Shown in pieces: positions 1 through 8,320 of a stretch of 37,852 nt of DNA. The stretch comes from an uncultured Anaerococcus sp. GTDB lineage: Bacteria > Bacillota > Clostridia > Tissierellales > Peptoniphilaceae. The translations under genes were made by a program, and so were the position numbers. Below the pieces are notes generated by a model. That model ran no database searches. It saw nothing but the letters and a program-made list of their open reading frames with translations, and was not told the origin of the DNA. Location: NCBI GenBank assembly GCA_943913325.1, contig CALTXP010000003.1, positions 1 to 37,852 on the forward strand, given 5' to 3'. How positions within the stretch are numbered: the first letter of the stretch is position 1; every line of letters starts with the position of its first letter.

Positions 1-45
1 ACTAAAAATATTATTATAGAATGGGACTTTATTTTTAAAAATTTC

Positions 46-729
46 CTAATCTCTTTCAATATAATAACCAACCTTCTTTTTTGTCTTTATAAAGTTCTTC
101 AAACCTATGCTATCAAGTTTTTTACGAAGTCTCATTATATTTACAGTTAGGGTATTATCATCTATAAATTCATCTGTCTGCCAAATCTTATCCATAATCT
201 CTTCTCGCTGAAATATTTTTTCTGGATGGGCAAACATCATCTCTAGTATCAGGTATTCATTTTTAGATAAGCTTAACTGGCTATATCCAAAACTTAAAAC
301 CATCCTATCCCTATCTATAACAATATCCTTATAGGCTATATTGTGACTAGGTTCAGTATATTCATAAGATCGTCTTAGAAGAGCCTTGATTTTTGCAAGC
401 AAGAGCTCTAGATCAAAAGGCTTAGTTATATAGTCATCAGCTCCCATATTCATAGCCATTATCTTATTCAAGTTTTCACTGGCAGAAGAGATAAAAATTA
501 TAGGAAGATTAGAAACCTTTCTAACCTGCTCGCACCAATAATAACCATTAAAAAATGGTAAAGATATATCTATCAAAATAATAGCTGGATCTATTTTTTT
601 ATACTCTTCAAAAACTTTCTCAAAATCTTCAACTAGATAAACATCATAGGACCAATTTTCCAAAAATTTTTTAAGTGATTTTGCTATAATTTCATCATCT
701 TCTATCAAAAATATCTTAAATTTCTCCAT
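46..729 (-). CDS. OmpR-family response regulator, BceR-like
   Basis: A 227-residue two-component response regulator that would bind DNA after phosphorylation by a membrane histidine kinase. The receiver domain (about residues 1-120) shows the acidic pocket E10-D11-D12, the phospho-acceptor D54 and the conserved K103. The C-terminal winged helix (about 130-225) is of the OmpR/PhoB type. Receiver wording such as WSYDVY, the NGYYWC stretch after D54 and MNMGADDYITKPF resembles Bacillus BceR, which controls peptide-antibiotic detoxification transporters; that link is inference from memory of the family. The usual partner kinase is not visible: only 45 bases remain beyond the stop before the window edge and they hold no start codon. 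No BceAB-type transporter lies next to it, so the regulated target is unknown. Confidence 0.9.
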   Translation of the reverse strand: MEKFKIFLIEDDEIIAKSLKKFLENWSYDVYLVEDFEKVFEEYKKIDPAIILIDISLPFFNGYYWCEQVRKVSNLPIIFISSASENLNKIMAMNMGADDYITKPFDLELLLAKIKALLRRSYEYTEPSHNIAYKDIVIDRDRMVLSFGYSQLSLSKNEYLILEMMFAHPEKIFQREEIMDKIWQTDEFIDDNTLTVNIMRLRKKLDSIGLKNFIKTKKKVGYYIERD

Positions 730-772
730 AATTCACCCCTTTTTATATGATTATATCTTAAAAATATTTATT

Positions 773-805
773 AAAAAAAGCTACCAAGATTTAATCAAAG
801 TAGCC
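773..805 (-). terminator. rho-independent terminator after the CmpB-like genes
   Basis: On the minus strand a GCTAC/GTAGC stem, with a second inner pairing GAT/ATC, is followed directly by seven T. It sits just downstream of the stop of the membrane-protein gene at 810-1571 and upstream of the response regulator start, so it should separate the two transcripts. Confidence 0.6.
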
Positions 806-809
806 TGTA

Positions 810-1571
810 TCATTTATTTTTTTCTTTAAAGTCATATGCTCTATCTTCCAAGTCCTTTATAAGGTTTGGGAAAGCTCTTAAGATTCTCTTTTCACCATAT
901 TTATTAAAACTATTTTTGAAATCTTTGCTCCTCTTATCAAATTCTTTTCTTTTATTACTTGTTTTACTAGCTGTTTTTATACCTTTGTTAGCAATTTTTT
1001 CTCCAATATCTGTCGTAAGCTCACCAATTTTTTTCGAAGATTTTTCTACCTGACTAAACTTTTTATTTATTCCTAAAATTGAATTTATAGTTGCTACTAA
1101 ATCTATGATAAATAATACAGCCACAATTATATTTATTCCTATAGTCAATTTATAAGGAATATATTTTACTAAATTTGCAATCATCGGATGTATAGCATCA
1201 TAGAGAATAAAACACAAAGCTGCCCATGCAATGGAATACTCTGCACAAATATAGCCACCTATATTAAATTTCTTATCAGAGTAATCCCACCATTTTTTAT
1301 GGAAGACTTTTTCTAGGATAAAGCCTGTTATAAGTTCTATTATTGAAGCTATAATCATTGAAGCAAAAAATAAAAAAAGTTTACTATCAGTTCTAACTGA
1401 CCTTAGTAGTATCAAAATACTAATAACTGCAAAGCCATAGATGGGACACCAAGGACCATTTAATACTCCACAGTTAATATATTTTGCTTGTCTAATTGCA
1501 TTATAAGTTACTTCTAACATCCATCCTATAATTGCATAGATAAAAAAATAAATTATATATACTTTAAGCAT
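810..1571 (-). CDS. CmpB-family (putative ABC-type IV) membrane protein
   Basis: A 253-residue integral membrane protein of the family Pfam calls ABC_trans_CmpB (PF06541), whose function is not established. About five hydrophobic helices fill residues 1-165. The loops carry family signature stretches: GWMLEV near the N-terminus, NGPWCPIYGF around residue 40, an ELITGFILEK segment followed by WWDYS, and GGYICAEYS. The last 80 or so residues are soluble, rich in Lys/Ser, and end in a conserved RILRAFPNLIKDLEDRAYDFKEK tail. The start has a good ribosome site (AGAGGT, 4 bases before ATG). It lies 18 bases after the paralogous gene at 1590-2417, so the two form a tandem duplicate, probably one operon. 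Role unknown; the ABC name comes only from the family label, and no ATPase gene is nearby. Confidence 0.8.
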   Translation of the reverse strand: MLKVYIIYFFIYAIIGWMLEVTYNAIRQAKYINCGVLNGPWCPIYGFAVISILILLRSVRTDSKLFLFFASMIIASIIELITGFILEKVFHKKWWDYSDKKFNIGGYICAEYSIAWAALCFILYDAIHPMIANLVKYIPYKLTIGINIIVAVLFIIDLVATINSILGINKKFSQVEKSSKKIGELTTDIGEKIANKGIKTASKTSNKRKEFDKRSKDFKNSFNKYGEKRILRAFPNLIKDLEDRAYDFKEKNK

Positions 1572-1589
1572 AAGTACCTCTAAAAAATT

Positions 1590-2417
1590 TTATTTACTTA
1601 AAAAAAGCAAAATTTGTAACAATAGGCAAGATTTTATTTTTCTTCTTTCCTTTTTTAAGTCTCTGTTTTCCCACTTATCTTCTAAATCTCTAATCAAATT
1701 GGGATAAGCACGTAATAGTCTCTCTTCTCCAAAAGAATCAAATTTAGCCTTAAACTCTGCACTTCTTTCATCAAATTCTTTTACAAGCCTAGAATTTTCA
1801 AATTCTTTTTTCTTATCTAGAGCTATAAATGTCCTATCTGCAACCTTTTGCCCTATACCATCAGATACCTTCTTAATATCTTTGGACTGATTTTCTATTG
1901 ATTTGAATTTTGCACTTAAGCCCATAATTGTAATTATTGTCGATATAAAATCAACTAGAAACGTTATTCCCAATATAATATCTAATATTATAATTACTTT
2001 TATAGGAATCAGTCCTGTAGCCTTTCTTATCAAAGGATGGACTGCTTCATATAAAATAAAGCAAGCAGCTCCCCATATCAAGGAAAACTCTGCACAAATA
2101 TATCCCCCTAAGTTAAACTTATAGCCTGTATAGTCCCACCATCTTTTATGAAATATTTTTTCTAATATGAAACCTGTTACAAGTTCTAAAAGAGTTGCTA
2201 TAATCATTGATACAAAAAATAGTAATAGCTTATTAATATTTCCGACTTTGTTTAAAAGTAAGATCACCGCTACAGCGCCAAAGCCATATATAGGACAATA
2301 GGGCCCATTAAAAAATCCTCTATTTATAAATTTCCCCTTAGTAATAACATGAAAAGATACTTCTAAGATCCAACCTATAATAGCATATATAAAAAAATAA
2401 AATATATAATCTTGCAT
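1590..2417 (-). CDS. CmpB-family membrane protein (paralogue)
   Basis: A 275-residue paralogue of the gene at 810-1571, with the same order of motifs: GWILEVSFH, NGPYCPIYGF, ELVTGFILEKIFHKRWWDYT and GGYICAEFS. It has about five membrane helices in residues 1-170 followed by a charged cytoplasmic tail ending in a LLRAYPNLIRDLEDKWENR block. The tail then runs on into a short hydrophobic end (SCLLLQILLFL) that its neighbour lacks. The two genes therefore differ most at the C-terminus, and the extra residues may be read-through after loss of the ancestral stop. The Shine-Dalgarno AGGAG, 9 bases upstream of ATG, is inside a strong hairpin (2427-2450). Function unknown. Confidence 0.78.
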   Translation of the reverse strand: MQDYIFYFFIYAIIGWILEVSFHVITKGKFINRGFFNGPYCPIYGFGAVAVILLLNKVGNINKLLLFFVSMIIATLLELVTGFILEKIFHKRWWDYTGYKFNLGGYICAEFSLIWGAACFILYEAVHPLIRKATGLIPIKVIIILDIILGITFLVDFISTIITIMGLSAKFKSIENQSKDIKKVSDGIGQKVADRTFIALDKKKEFENSRLVKEFDERSAEFKAKFDSFGEERLLRAYPNLIRDLEDKWENRDLKKERRKIKSCLLLQILLFLSK

Positions 2418-2426
2418 AAATAAAAA

Positions 2427-2450
2427 CTCCTAAGAATTACTTCTTAAGAG
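2427..2450 (-). promoter_or_regulatory. hairpin containing the ribosome binding site
   Basis: A 10-bp stem (one G-T pair) with a 4-base loop. Its downstream arm contains the AGGAG Shine-Dalgarno of the gene starting at 2417. The arm is followed by five T, so the same structure also looks like an intrinsic terminator or attenuator. Positions and pairing are read directly; regulation is inference. Confidence 0.5.
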
Positions 2451-2642
2451 TATATTTTACATATTTTATCTTATAGCTTCAACTACTTTACTTATGTCAT
2501 CTTATATAGCATATAAAGAATGACTTATTTTGTCAATTTTTTCCTTATATTTTCTAGCTAGCTTAATCATACTTTTATTCATTTTTATCATATTAGCTTT
2601 TGCTATAGCTAATTATATTGCAATATTAAAAAACAAAATTTA

Positions 2643-4112
2643 TCAATTATTATCAATTTCTTTTAAATGTTTTTTAGCTTGCTTTAAATATTCTTCCATA
2701 ACTTTAATCCTTGCATAATATTTCTGATTACCTTCAACAATTATCCAAGGAGCATAGTCAACATTGGTACGATCTAGCATCTCATCCATAGCTTCTATAT
2801 AAGAATCCCATTTTGCTCTATTGCGCCAATCTTCATCTGTTATTTTATAATTTTTATCAGGGTTATCTTCACGTGCCATAAAGCGTTTATACTCTTCATC
2901 CTTATCTATAACTACGAAAAATTTGAGTATCAAGCTGCCATGATCATGTATTTGCTTTTCCATCTCTAGCATTTCATCATAGGCTCTATCCCATTCATAC
3001 GTTGTTGCAAAGCTTTCTACACGCTCTACCATAACTCTGCCATACCAAGATCTAGAAAAAATTCCTACATAACCATCCTCTGGCAATTTATTATAAAATC
3101 TCCATAAATAATGATGATCCAATTCATTTTTAGTTGGAGCTGAAATTGCATGCACGGTGTAAAGTCTTGGATCAACTTTTTTTACAAGTCTTTCTATAGC
3201 TCCATCTTTTCCAGCCGCATCAACCCCTTCAAAAGCTAAAACAGTAGATATACCACGCTTATAATATTCAAACATCATATCTCTAACTTCTTTTTCAAGC
3301 TTATCTTTCTTTTCTTTATATTCTTCTTCACTTATTTTCTTTGTAAGATCAAGCTTTTCTATTATTTTATTATTGCTTTGATAGGAACGTTCAGTATTTT
3401 CATTATCTAACCTTTGGGTTGATACTCTTTCCAAACCAATTGTTAGCGCCTCAAGCATCTGATAAAGAGCTTCTTTACTAGCTTCCTTTAAATCATCACT
3501 ATCGATTATAGTCCATGGACTAAAATAAAAATCTGTTTTTTCTATTATATTTTCAAAATGTTTTTGATAGTCTTTATAATTTTTGTTTTGTTCTTCGTCA
3601 TTTCTCTTTAGATAAAAGCTATTTTCATTAGAATCTTTAAGTTTCTCTATACGTTTTTTCTGCTCATCTTTACTTACATTTAAAAAAAACTTGATTATTA
3701 TAGTTTGGTCATCATATAGCATCTTTTCCATCTTTTCCATGGATTTTATCTTTTTATCAAGTTCTTTTTCTTTTAGACTTAAATCATCAAATAGTTTGTA
3801 ATATAAAGATCTATCAAAGATTTTTATATGACCCTTTCTGGGAACATTCTCAAAAAATCTCTTTTCAAAAGGGAATCTATTATCATATTCTTCATTTTTC
3901 TCAAAAACATCTACATCAAAATACTTTGGTATCAAATCCTGACTTAGATAATTTATTACATAACCCTTACCTGCAGATTCAAAACCATCTACCATTACAA
4001 GAACTGGAATTTCTAAATTTTGACAAATTCTTGCAAGTCTAGCCACTCTTGCTTCAAGATCAGATCGACTTAGATCATTATATTCTGCTTTTATTTCTTT
4101 ATTTAAATTCAT
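2643..4112 (-). CDS. pap: polyphosphate:AMP phosphotransferase (tandem PPK2 domains)
   Basis: A 489-residue protein with two PPK2 domains, the architecture of class II PPK2 enzymes that transfer phosphate from polyphosphate to AMP to give ADP. The second domain carries the full P-loop GVDAAGKDGAI (296-306) and the lid/Walker-B region GIFSRSWYGRV (350-360). The first domain has a divergent P-loop, DGFESAGKGYVI (42-53), and the matching IFDRSLYY (98-105). Catalysis is therefore expected from the C-terminal half, with the N-terminal half structural; this follows what is known for the family. It lies 33 bases downstream of the Crp/Fnr-type gene on the same strand and is probably co-transcribed with it. 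Cytoplasmic. The start has a GGAG-type site (AAGGAG). Intact and of usual length. Confidence 0.9.
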   Translation of the reverse strand: MNLNKEIKAEYNDLSRSDLEARVARLARICQNLEIPVLVMVDGFESAGKGYVINYLSQDLIPKYFDVDVFEKNEEYDNRFPFEKRFFENVPRKGHIKIFDRSLYYKLFDDLSLKEKELDKKIKSMEKMEKMLYDDQTIIIKFFLNVSKDEQKKRIEKLKDSNENSFYLKRNDEEQNKNYKDYQKHFENIIEKTDFYFSPWTIIDSDDLKEASKEALYQMLEALTIGLERVSTQRLDNENTERSYQSNNKIIEKLDLTKKISEEEYKEKKDKLEKEVRDMMFEYYKRGISTVLAFEGVDAAGKDGAIERLVKKVDPRLYTVHAISAPTKNELDHHYLWRFYNKLPEDGYVGIFSRSWYGRVMVERVESFATTYEWDRAYDEMLEMEKQIHDHGSLILKFFVVIDKDEEYKRFMAREDNPDKNYKITDEDWRNRAKWDSYIEAMDEMLDRTNVDYAPWIIVEGNQKYYARIKVMEEYLKQAKKHLKEIDNN

Positions 4113-4145
4113 AGCGTACTCCTTTATAAAACTTTACCCAAAATC

Positions 4146-4793
4146 CTAGATGATATCCCCAAGCTTTTTTATATCCTTGATCTCTACTGACTTATCAGCT
4201 AAGGATATTAAACCATCGTCAATCATATTTGATAGCTCACGAGATAGAGATGGTCTCGTTGTAGCAAGTATATCTGCCCATTCTTCTCTAGATTGATTTA
4301 TAGATACTTTTAAGTCTTCTTGATTTAATACTAGGTATTTAGCTATTTTTTGTCTAAGTGTAGACTGGGAAGTAATTTGGTTAGTACGGCTTAATTGAAT
4401 ACATTTTTTAGATAAAAGATCTATATAAGATTTCAAAAATTCTTTTGATATATCTGTTTCAAATATTTTTCTAAAATCATGAATTATAAGAATCTTACTA
4501 TCCCTTTCTGCTTCAGCTGAAAAGTCAAAGGGCTCAGCTAAATAAGAATAAACTTCACCAAATATAGATGGATCATTAAATTTTTTTATAATAAATCTCT
4601 TGCCATTTGGATCTATTTTATATACCAATATGCTACCTTCTATAAGATAGTACATGTGAGAAGCTACTTCTCCTACCCTAAATATCTGCTCCCCCTTTTT
4701 ATAAAGTTTTTCTTCTATATTCACATTTTTTCTTATACATGATAAATCTTCATCACTTAGATTATTAAAAATTGAAATGCATCTTAAATTCAT
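4146..4793 (-). CDS. Crp/Fnr-family transcriptional regulator (HcpR-like candidate)
   Basis: A 215-residue regulator with an N-terminal cyclic-nucleotide-type beta-roll (about residues 10-115), a dimerisation helix (about 115-145) and a C-terminal Crp winged helix with recognition-helix wording TTRPSLSRELSNMIDDGLI. Its three cysteines (C5, C19, C130) do not form the N-terminal cluster of enteric Fnr, so a 4Fe-4S switch is not evident; the ligand is unknown. A perfect Crp/Fnr-type palindrome sits upstream of hcp, 3.5 kb away, making this the obvious local candidate to control hcp, as HcpR proteins do in other anaerobes. That link is inference. It heads a probable two-gene unit with the polyphosphate:AMP phosphotransferase and has its own promoter at 4810-4838. 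Confidence 0.87.
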   Translation of the reverse strand: MNLRCISIFNNLSDEDLSCIRKNVNIEEKLYKKGEQIFRVGEVASHMYYLIEGSILVYKIDPNGKRFIIKKFNDPSIFGEVYSYLAEPFDFSAEAERDSKILIIHDFRKIFETDISKEFLKSYIDLLSKKCIQLSRTNQITSQSTLRQKIAKYLVLNQEDLKVSINQSREEWADILATTRPSLSRELSNMIDDGLISLADKSVEIKDIKKLGDII

Positions 4794-4809
4794 ATTTCAC
4801 CTCAGATTA

Positions 4810-4838
4810 AGTATAAAAAAGATCGTCTAATTTTTCAA
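4810..4838 (-). promoter_or_regulatory. sigma-A promoter of the Crp/Fnr-pap unit
   Basis: On the minus strand TTGAAA (4838-4833), a 17-base spacer and TATACT (4815-4810). The start would fall near 4803, leaving a leader of roughly ten bases that includes the GAGGTG ribosome site. Confidence 0.6.
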
Positions 4839-5173
4839 CTATACAATTTATCAATAAAATTACTATAGATAAAAAAAGTTTATACTATCTTTAACACTTC
4901 TAATTGACTAGCCTTTAATCATTCTAAAAACACTATACAAGGATGAAGTATTGCTAATGCCAATACTAATATAAGATGTCAAATAGTGGATTTTTCATAG
5001 TAACTAATTTCTTTATTTATTTGTTTTGTTTGGGTATTATAATAATATAACTTAATTATTAATTTTTACATATTATAATTTAAAAAAGTTAAGTATCAAA
5101 CTATTTGCCAGATAATTAATATAATTAATAGTTATTGTTTAAATTCATTATATAGGAGGTATTTGATAATCTT
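4839..5173. other. AT-rich intergenic region between divergent genes
   Basis: About 335 bases without a gene. It holds an inverted repeat AGTATTG-N7-CAATACT at 4947-4967 that could be an operator, and a TATAAT at 5038-5043 that could serve the radical SAM gene with a leader of about 120 bases, although no good -35 is seen. A GGAGGT ribosome site lies 13 bases before the ATG at 5174, which is a long spacing. No ORF or RNA gene was recognised. Confidence 0.45.
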
Positions 5174-6580
5174 ATGGAAACTAAGTTAAAAGATAAGACT
5201 ACTAAAGTAGCTTTTTCTAAAGCTATTGATCTTGCACTAAAGCATGTAAAAAAAGATCCTGTTGAAGGTATGAAGGATATTACTAAGATAATGGATAAGT
5301 ACATAATGCCTAAATCTTCAGAAGAAAACAGTGCAAAGCATGCTCTTGAAAGAATTAGAGCAGAATTTGCTAATCCTTCATCTAAGTGGGCATCTTTTGC
5401 TGAAGAAATAGTAGATGAAGTTGATGATCATGTATTAAAGCAATTTATCATGACAGTAGCTTATAATGCTGTTTATAAAGGAAATGCTAAAAGGAATGAG
5501 CTTCAAAGACAATATAATTGCAATATTCCATGGGCAATTCTTTTTGATCCTACTTCTGCTTGTAACTTAGAATGTAAAGGTTGCTGGGCTGCAGAATATG
5601 GACATAAAAACAACCTAAGCTATGAAGAAATGGAAGATATTGTTAGACAAGCAAATGAAATCGGTTGCTATTTCTTCTTGTTGACAGGTGGAGAACCTAT
5701 GGTTAGAAAAGATGACATTATTAAACTTGCTAACGAGTTTAATGAATCCGAATTCTTCTTATTTACAAATGGTACATTAATTGACGATGAATTTTGCGAT
5801 GAAGTTGTAAAAGCTGGAAATATATCATTTGGTCTTAGTGTTGAAGGTACAGAAGAATCTACAGACTTTAGAAGAGGAGAGGGTGTATATAAAAGAGTTC
5901 TAGATGCCATGGATAGACTTAGAGAACACAAACTTTTATATGGTGTTTCTGTATGCTATACATCTAAAAATTATGAACAAATTACTTCAGACGAATTTGT
6001 ATCAAAAATGATAGATCATGGATGTAAACTAGCTTGGTTCTTCCACTATATGCCTGTTGGTAACGATGCCGATCCTTCACTTTTACCAACACCACAACAA
6101 AGACAATATGTTTGTGAAAGAATAAGATATATAAGATCTGGATCTAGTCCATACAAGATATACGCTATAGATTTCCAAAATGATGGTGAATTTATAAATG
6201 GTTGTATAGCAGGCGGAAGAAACTATTTGCATATTAATTCTCTAGGAGATGTAGAACCTTGTGCATTTATCCACTATTCAGATTCAAATATTAGAGAAAA
6301 AACACTTATGGAAAGTTTACAAAGTCCTCTATTTATGGCTTATCATGATAATCAACCATTTAACGACAATATGTTTAAACCTTGTCCAATGCTAGAAAAT
6401 GCTGGAAAGCTTACAAAAATAGTAGAAGAATCAAAAGCAAAATCAACTGACTTTATATCACCAGAAGATCCTAAAGATCTAGAAGCAAAATGTAGTCCAT
6501 ATGCTAAAAATTGGAATAAAACTGCAGACGAAATTTGGGAAAAAAGGAAAGAAGAGAGAAAAGCTAATTCAGTAAAATAA
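5174..6580 (+). CDS. radical SAM protein with C-terminal SPASM-like cysteines
   Basis: A 468-residue radical SAM enzyme. The cluster motif C130-x3-C134-x2-C137 binds the 4Fe-4S cluster that cleaves S-adenosylmethionine, and GGEP (172-175) is the SAM-binding motif. The N-terminal 120 residues are helical and lack a recognised domain. The C-terminal part has C344 and C363 in a GGRNYLHINSLGDVEPC context, plus C404 and C440. This resembles the auxiliary-cluster (SPASM/twitch) region of peptide- or sulfatase-modifying enzymes. No precursor peptide or sulfatase gene lies nearby, so the substrate is unknown. It is a single gene ended by the bidirectional terminator shared with hcp. Placement beside hcp and a Crp/Fnr regulator hints at a role in anaerobic or nitrosative physiology, but only by proximity. 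Confidence 0.85.
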   Translation: METKLKDKTTKVAFSKAIDLALKHVKKDPVEGMKDITKIMDKYIMPKSSEENSAKHALERIRAEFANPSSKWASFAEEIVDEVDDHVLKQFIMTVAYNAVYKGNAKRNELQRQYNCNIPWAILFDPTSACNLECKGCWAAEYGHKNNLSYEEMEDIVRQANEIGCYFFLLTGGEPMVRKDDIIKLANEFNESEFFLFTNGTLIDDEFCDEVVKAGNISFGLSVEGTEESTDFRRGEGVYKRVLDAMDRLREHKLLYGVSVCYTSKNYEQITSDEFVSKMIDHGCKLAWFFHYMPVGNDADPSLLPTPQQRQYVCERIRYIRSGSSPYKIYAIDFQNDGEFINGCIAGGRNYLHINSLGDVEPCAFIHYSDSNIREKTLMESLQSPLFMAYHDNQPFNDNMFKPCPMLENAGKLTKIVEESKAKSTDFISPEDPKDLEAKCSPYAKNWNKTADEIWEKRKEERKANSVK

Positions 6581-6585
6581 AATAC

Positions 6586-6629
6586 AAAAATAAAGCTCGA
6601 ACTTCATATATAGTTCGAGCTTTATTTTT
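6586..6629. terminator. perfect bidirectional intrinsic terminator
   Basis: A 17-bp perfect stem (6586-6602 with 6613-6629) around a 10-base loop, GC-rich in the middle with A-tract and T-tract outer ends. It serves both the radical SAM gene (plus) and hcp (minus), which converge here. Confidence 0.92.
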
Positions 6630-6645
6630 ATCTAATTTTCTCTAT

Positions 6646-8265
6646 TTAAGCAGTCATTTCTTCTAAGTCTTCTTTAACACTTGTATTTGGAGCAATACCA
6701 AAATTTTCTACTAAGAAATCTACAACTGTTTCTGATAGGAAGGCTGGAAGAGTTGGTCCTAGATGAATATTCTTAACTCCTAGACTCAATAGAGCAAGTA
6801 GTACTATTACTGCTTTTTGTTCATACCAAGCAATATTATATTCTATTGGTAGATCATTTATTGAATCTAAGCCAAATGCTTCTTGTAGAGTAAGAGCAAT
6901 TTGTACTAGTGAGTAAGAGTCGTTACATTGACCAGCGTCTAATACTCTTGGGATTCCATTGATATCTCCAAGCCCTAATTTATTATAACGATACTTAGCA
7001 CATCCTGCTGTTAAAATCACCCAATCTTTAGGTATAGCTTCAGCAAAGTCTGTATAATATGATCTATCTTTAAATCTACCATCACAGCCTGCCATTACTA
7101 CAAATTTTTTGATATTTCCTGCATTAATCTCTTCTACAACTTTATCCGCTAGTTGAACAACTTGATTGTGAGCAAAACCACCTACAACTTTAGTATCTTC
7201 AAGATTTGTTGGAGCTTTACAACTTTTAGCAAGTTCTATAATCTCTGAGAAGTCTTTGTACCCATTTTCGTCTTTTTCTATATGTTTACATCCTGGATAG
7301 CCTGCATCCCCTGTTGTAAACATTCTATCTTGATAAGTATTATCTTTTTTCATTGGAACAATACAATTTGTTGTCATAAGTATTGGGCCGTTGAATGCCT
7401 CAAATTCATCATTTTGAGACCACCAGCTATTACCATAATTACCATGGAAGTGATCATACTTTTTAAATTCCGGATAGTAATTTGCTGGAAGCATTTCAGA
7501 ATGAGTATAGATTTCTACTCCACTATCTTTACTTTGTTCTAAAAGCATTTTCATATCATTTAGGTCATGACCTGATATAAGGATAGCTGGCTTATCCCCT
7601 GCAGAATAATCAACCTCTGTAATTTCTGGATTACCAAAACTTTCAGTATTTGCCTTATCAAGTAAAGCCATAGCCTTAACTCCGTGACTTCCTGTATCCA
7701 TTACTAAATCAATTAAGCTTTTTACTTCTTTATCAGATTTAGTAGTTTCTTCTAGAGCATGAGCTATAAATCTATCAACTTCTTTATCTCTATAACCTAG
7801 CACATTTGCATGATGATTATAGGCTGCCATTCCCTTTAGGCCATATGTAGTAAGTTCAACAAGGGATCTTTCATCCTCATTCATTGTATTAAGCACACCA
7901 ACTTCAATGGCCTTTCTTTCAAGTTCCTTATCATCCATTGATGAATAAAGAGCTATTTCAGATAAGTTATCTTTACTATCCAACTTTTCAATTAACTCAT
8001 CTTTCATTTTTATAGTTTCTTTAACAACTTTCATGATAGCGTCTGTATCAAAGTTTGCATTTGTAATAGTTACAAATAAATTATTTGAAATTCTATCATA
8101 TACTTCTTCATTATCATCAGCAATTCTGTTGGCAACTTCTGCAAGTCCTTTTGTTACATATACTAATAAATCCTGTGCATTTGCAGTATCTTCCTTCTTA
8201 CCACAAACACCTTGTACTGTACATCCTTCGTTTTTAGCTGTCTCTTGACATTGATAACAAAACAT
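6646..8265 (-). CDS. hcp: hybrid-cluster protein / hydroxylamine reductase
   Basis: A 539-residue Hcp. The N-terminal cysteine pattern C3-x2-C6-x8-C15-x5-C21 is that of class I Hcp of strict anaerobes, which carries a 4Fe-4S proximal cluster. The C-terminal region keeps the cysteine-bearing blocks expected for the hybrid 4Fe-2S-2O cluster: TTNCIVP, GDAGYPGCKHI, TAGCAKYRYNK and AGQCNDSYS. The protein reduces hydroxylamine in vitro, and in vivo is linked to nitric oxide detoxification. Full length, with start site AAAGGAG 7 bases before ATG. No Hcr reductase gene is adjacent. A Crp/Fnr-type palindrome at 8348-8363 is placed as an activator site for its promoter. Single-gene transcript ended by the shared terminator at 6586-6629. 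Confidence 0.96.
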   Translation of the reverse strand: MFCYQCQETAKNEGCTVQGVCGKKEDTANAQDLLVYVTKGLAEVANRIADDNEEVYDRISNNLFVTITNANFDTDAIMKVVKETIKMKDELIEKLDSKDNLSEIALYSSMDDKELERKAIEVGVLNTMNEDERSLVELTTYGLKGMAAYNHHANVLGYRDKEVDRFIAHALEETTKSDKEVKSLIDLVMDTGSHGVKAMALLDKANTESFGNPEITEVDYSAGDKPAILISGHDLNDMKMLLEQSKDSGVEIYTHSEMLPANYYPEFKKYDHFHGNYGNSWWSQNDEFEAFNGPILMTTNCIVPMKKDNTYQDRMFTTGDAGYPGCKHIEKDENGYKDFSEIIELAKSCKAPTNLEDTKVVGGFAHNQVVQLADKVVEEINAGNIKKFVVMAGCDGRFKDRSYYTDFAEAIPKDWVILTAGCAKYRYNKLGLGDINGIPRVLDAGQCNDSYSLVQIALTLQEAFGLDSINDLPIEYNIAWYEQKAVIVLLALLSLGVKNIHLGPTLPAFLSETVVDFLVENFGIAPNTSVKEDLEEMTA

Positions 8266-8320
8266 ATTATTACTCCTTTATAAACTTAAATGTCTAATAT
8301 CTTTTATCTTTCATGCTTAC

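Noticed and set aside
1903..2124. Plus-strand ORF of 73 codons
   Set aside because: Antisense to the CmpB-family gene, no ribosome site and no recognisable protein.
2530..2718. Short hydrophobic plus-strand ORF between the CmpB-like and pap genes
   Set aside because: Overlaps the end of pap, AT-rich hydrophobic translation, no ribosome site; not supportable as a gene.
5668..5931. Minus-strand ORF of 87 codons
   Set aside because: Antisense shadow within the radical SAM gene.
7282..7542. Plus-strand ORF of 86 codons
   Set aside because: Antisense shadow of hcp; sequence is low quality as a protein.
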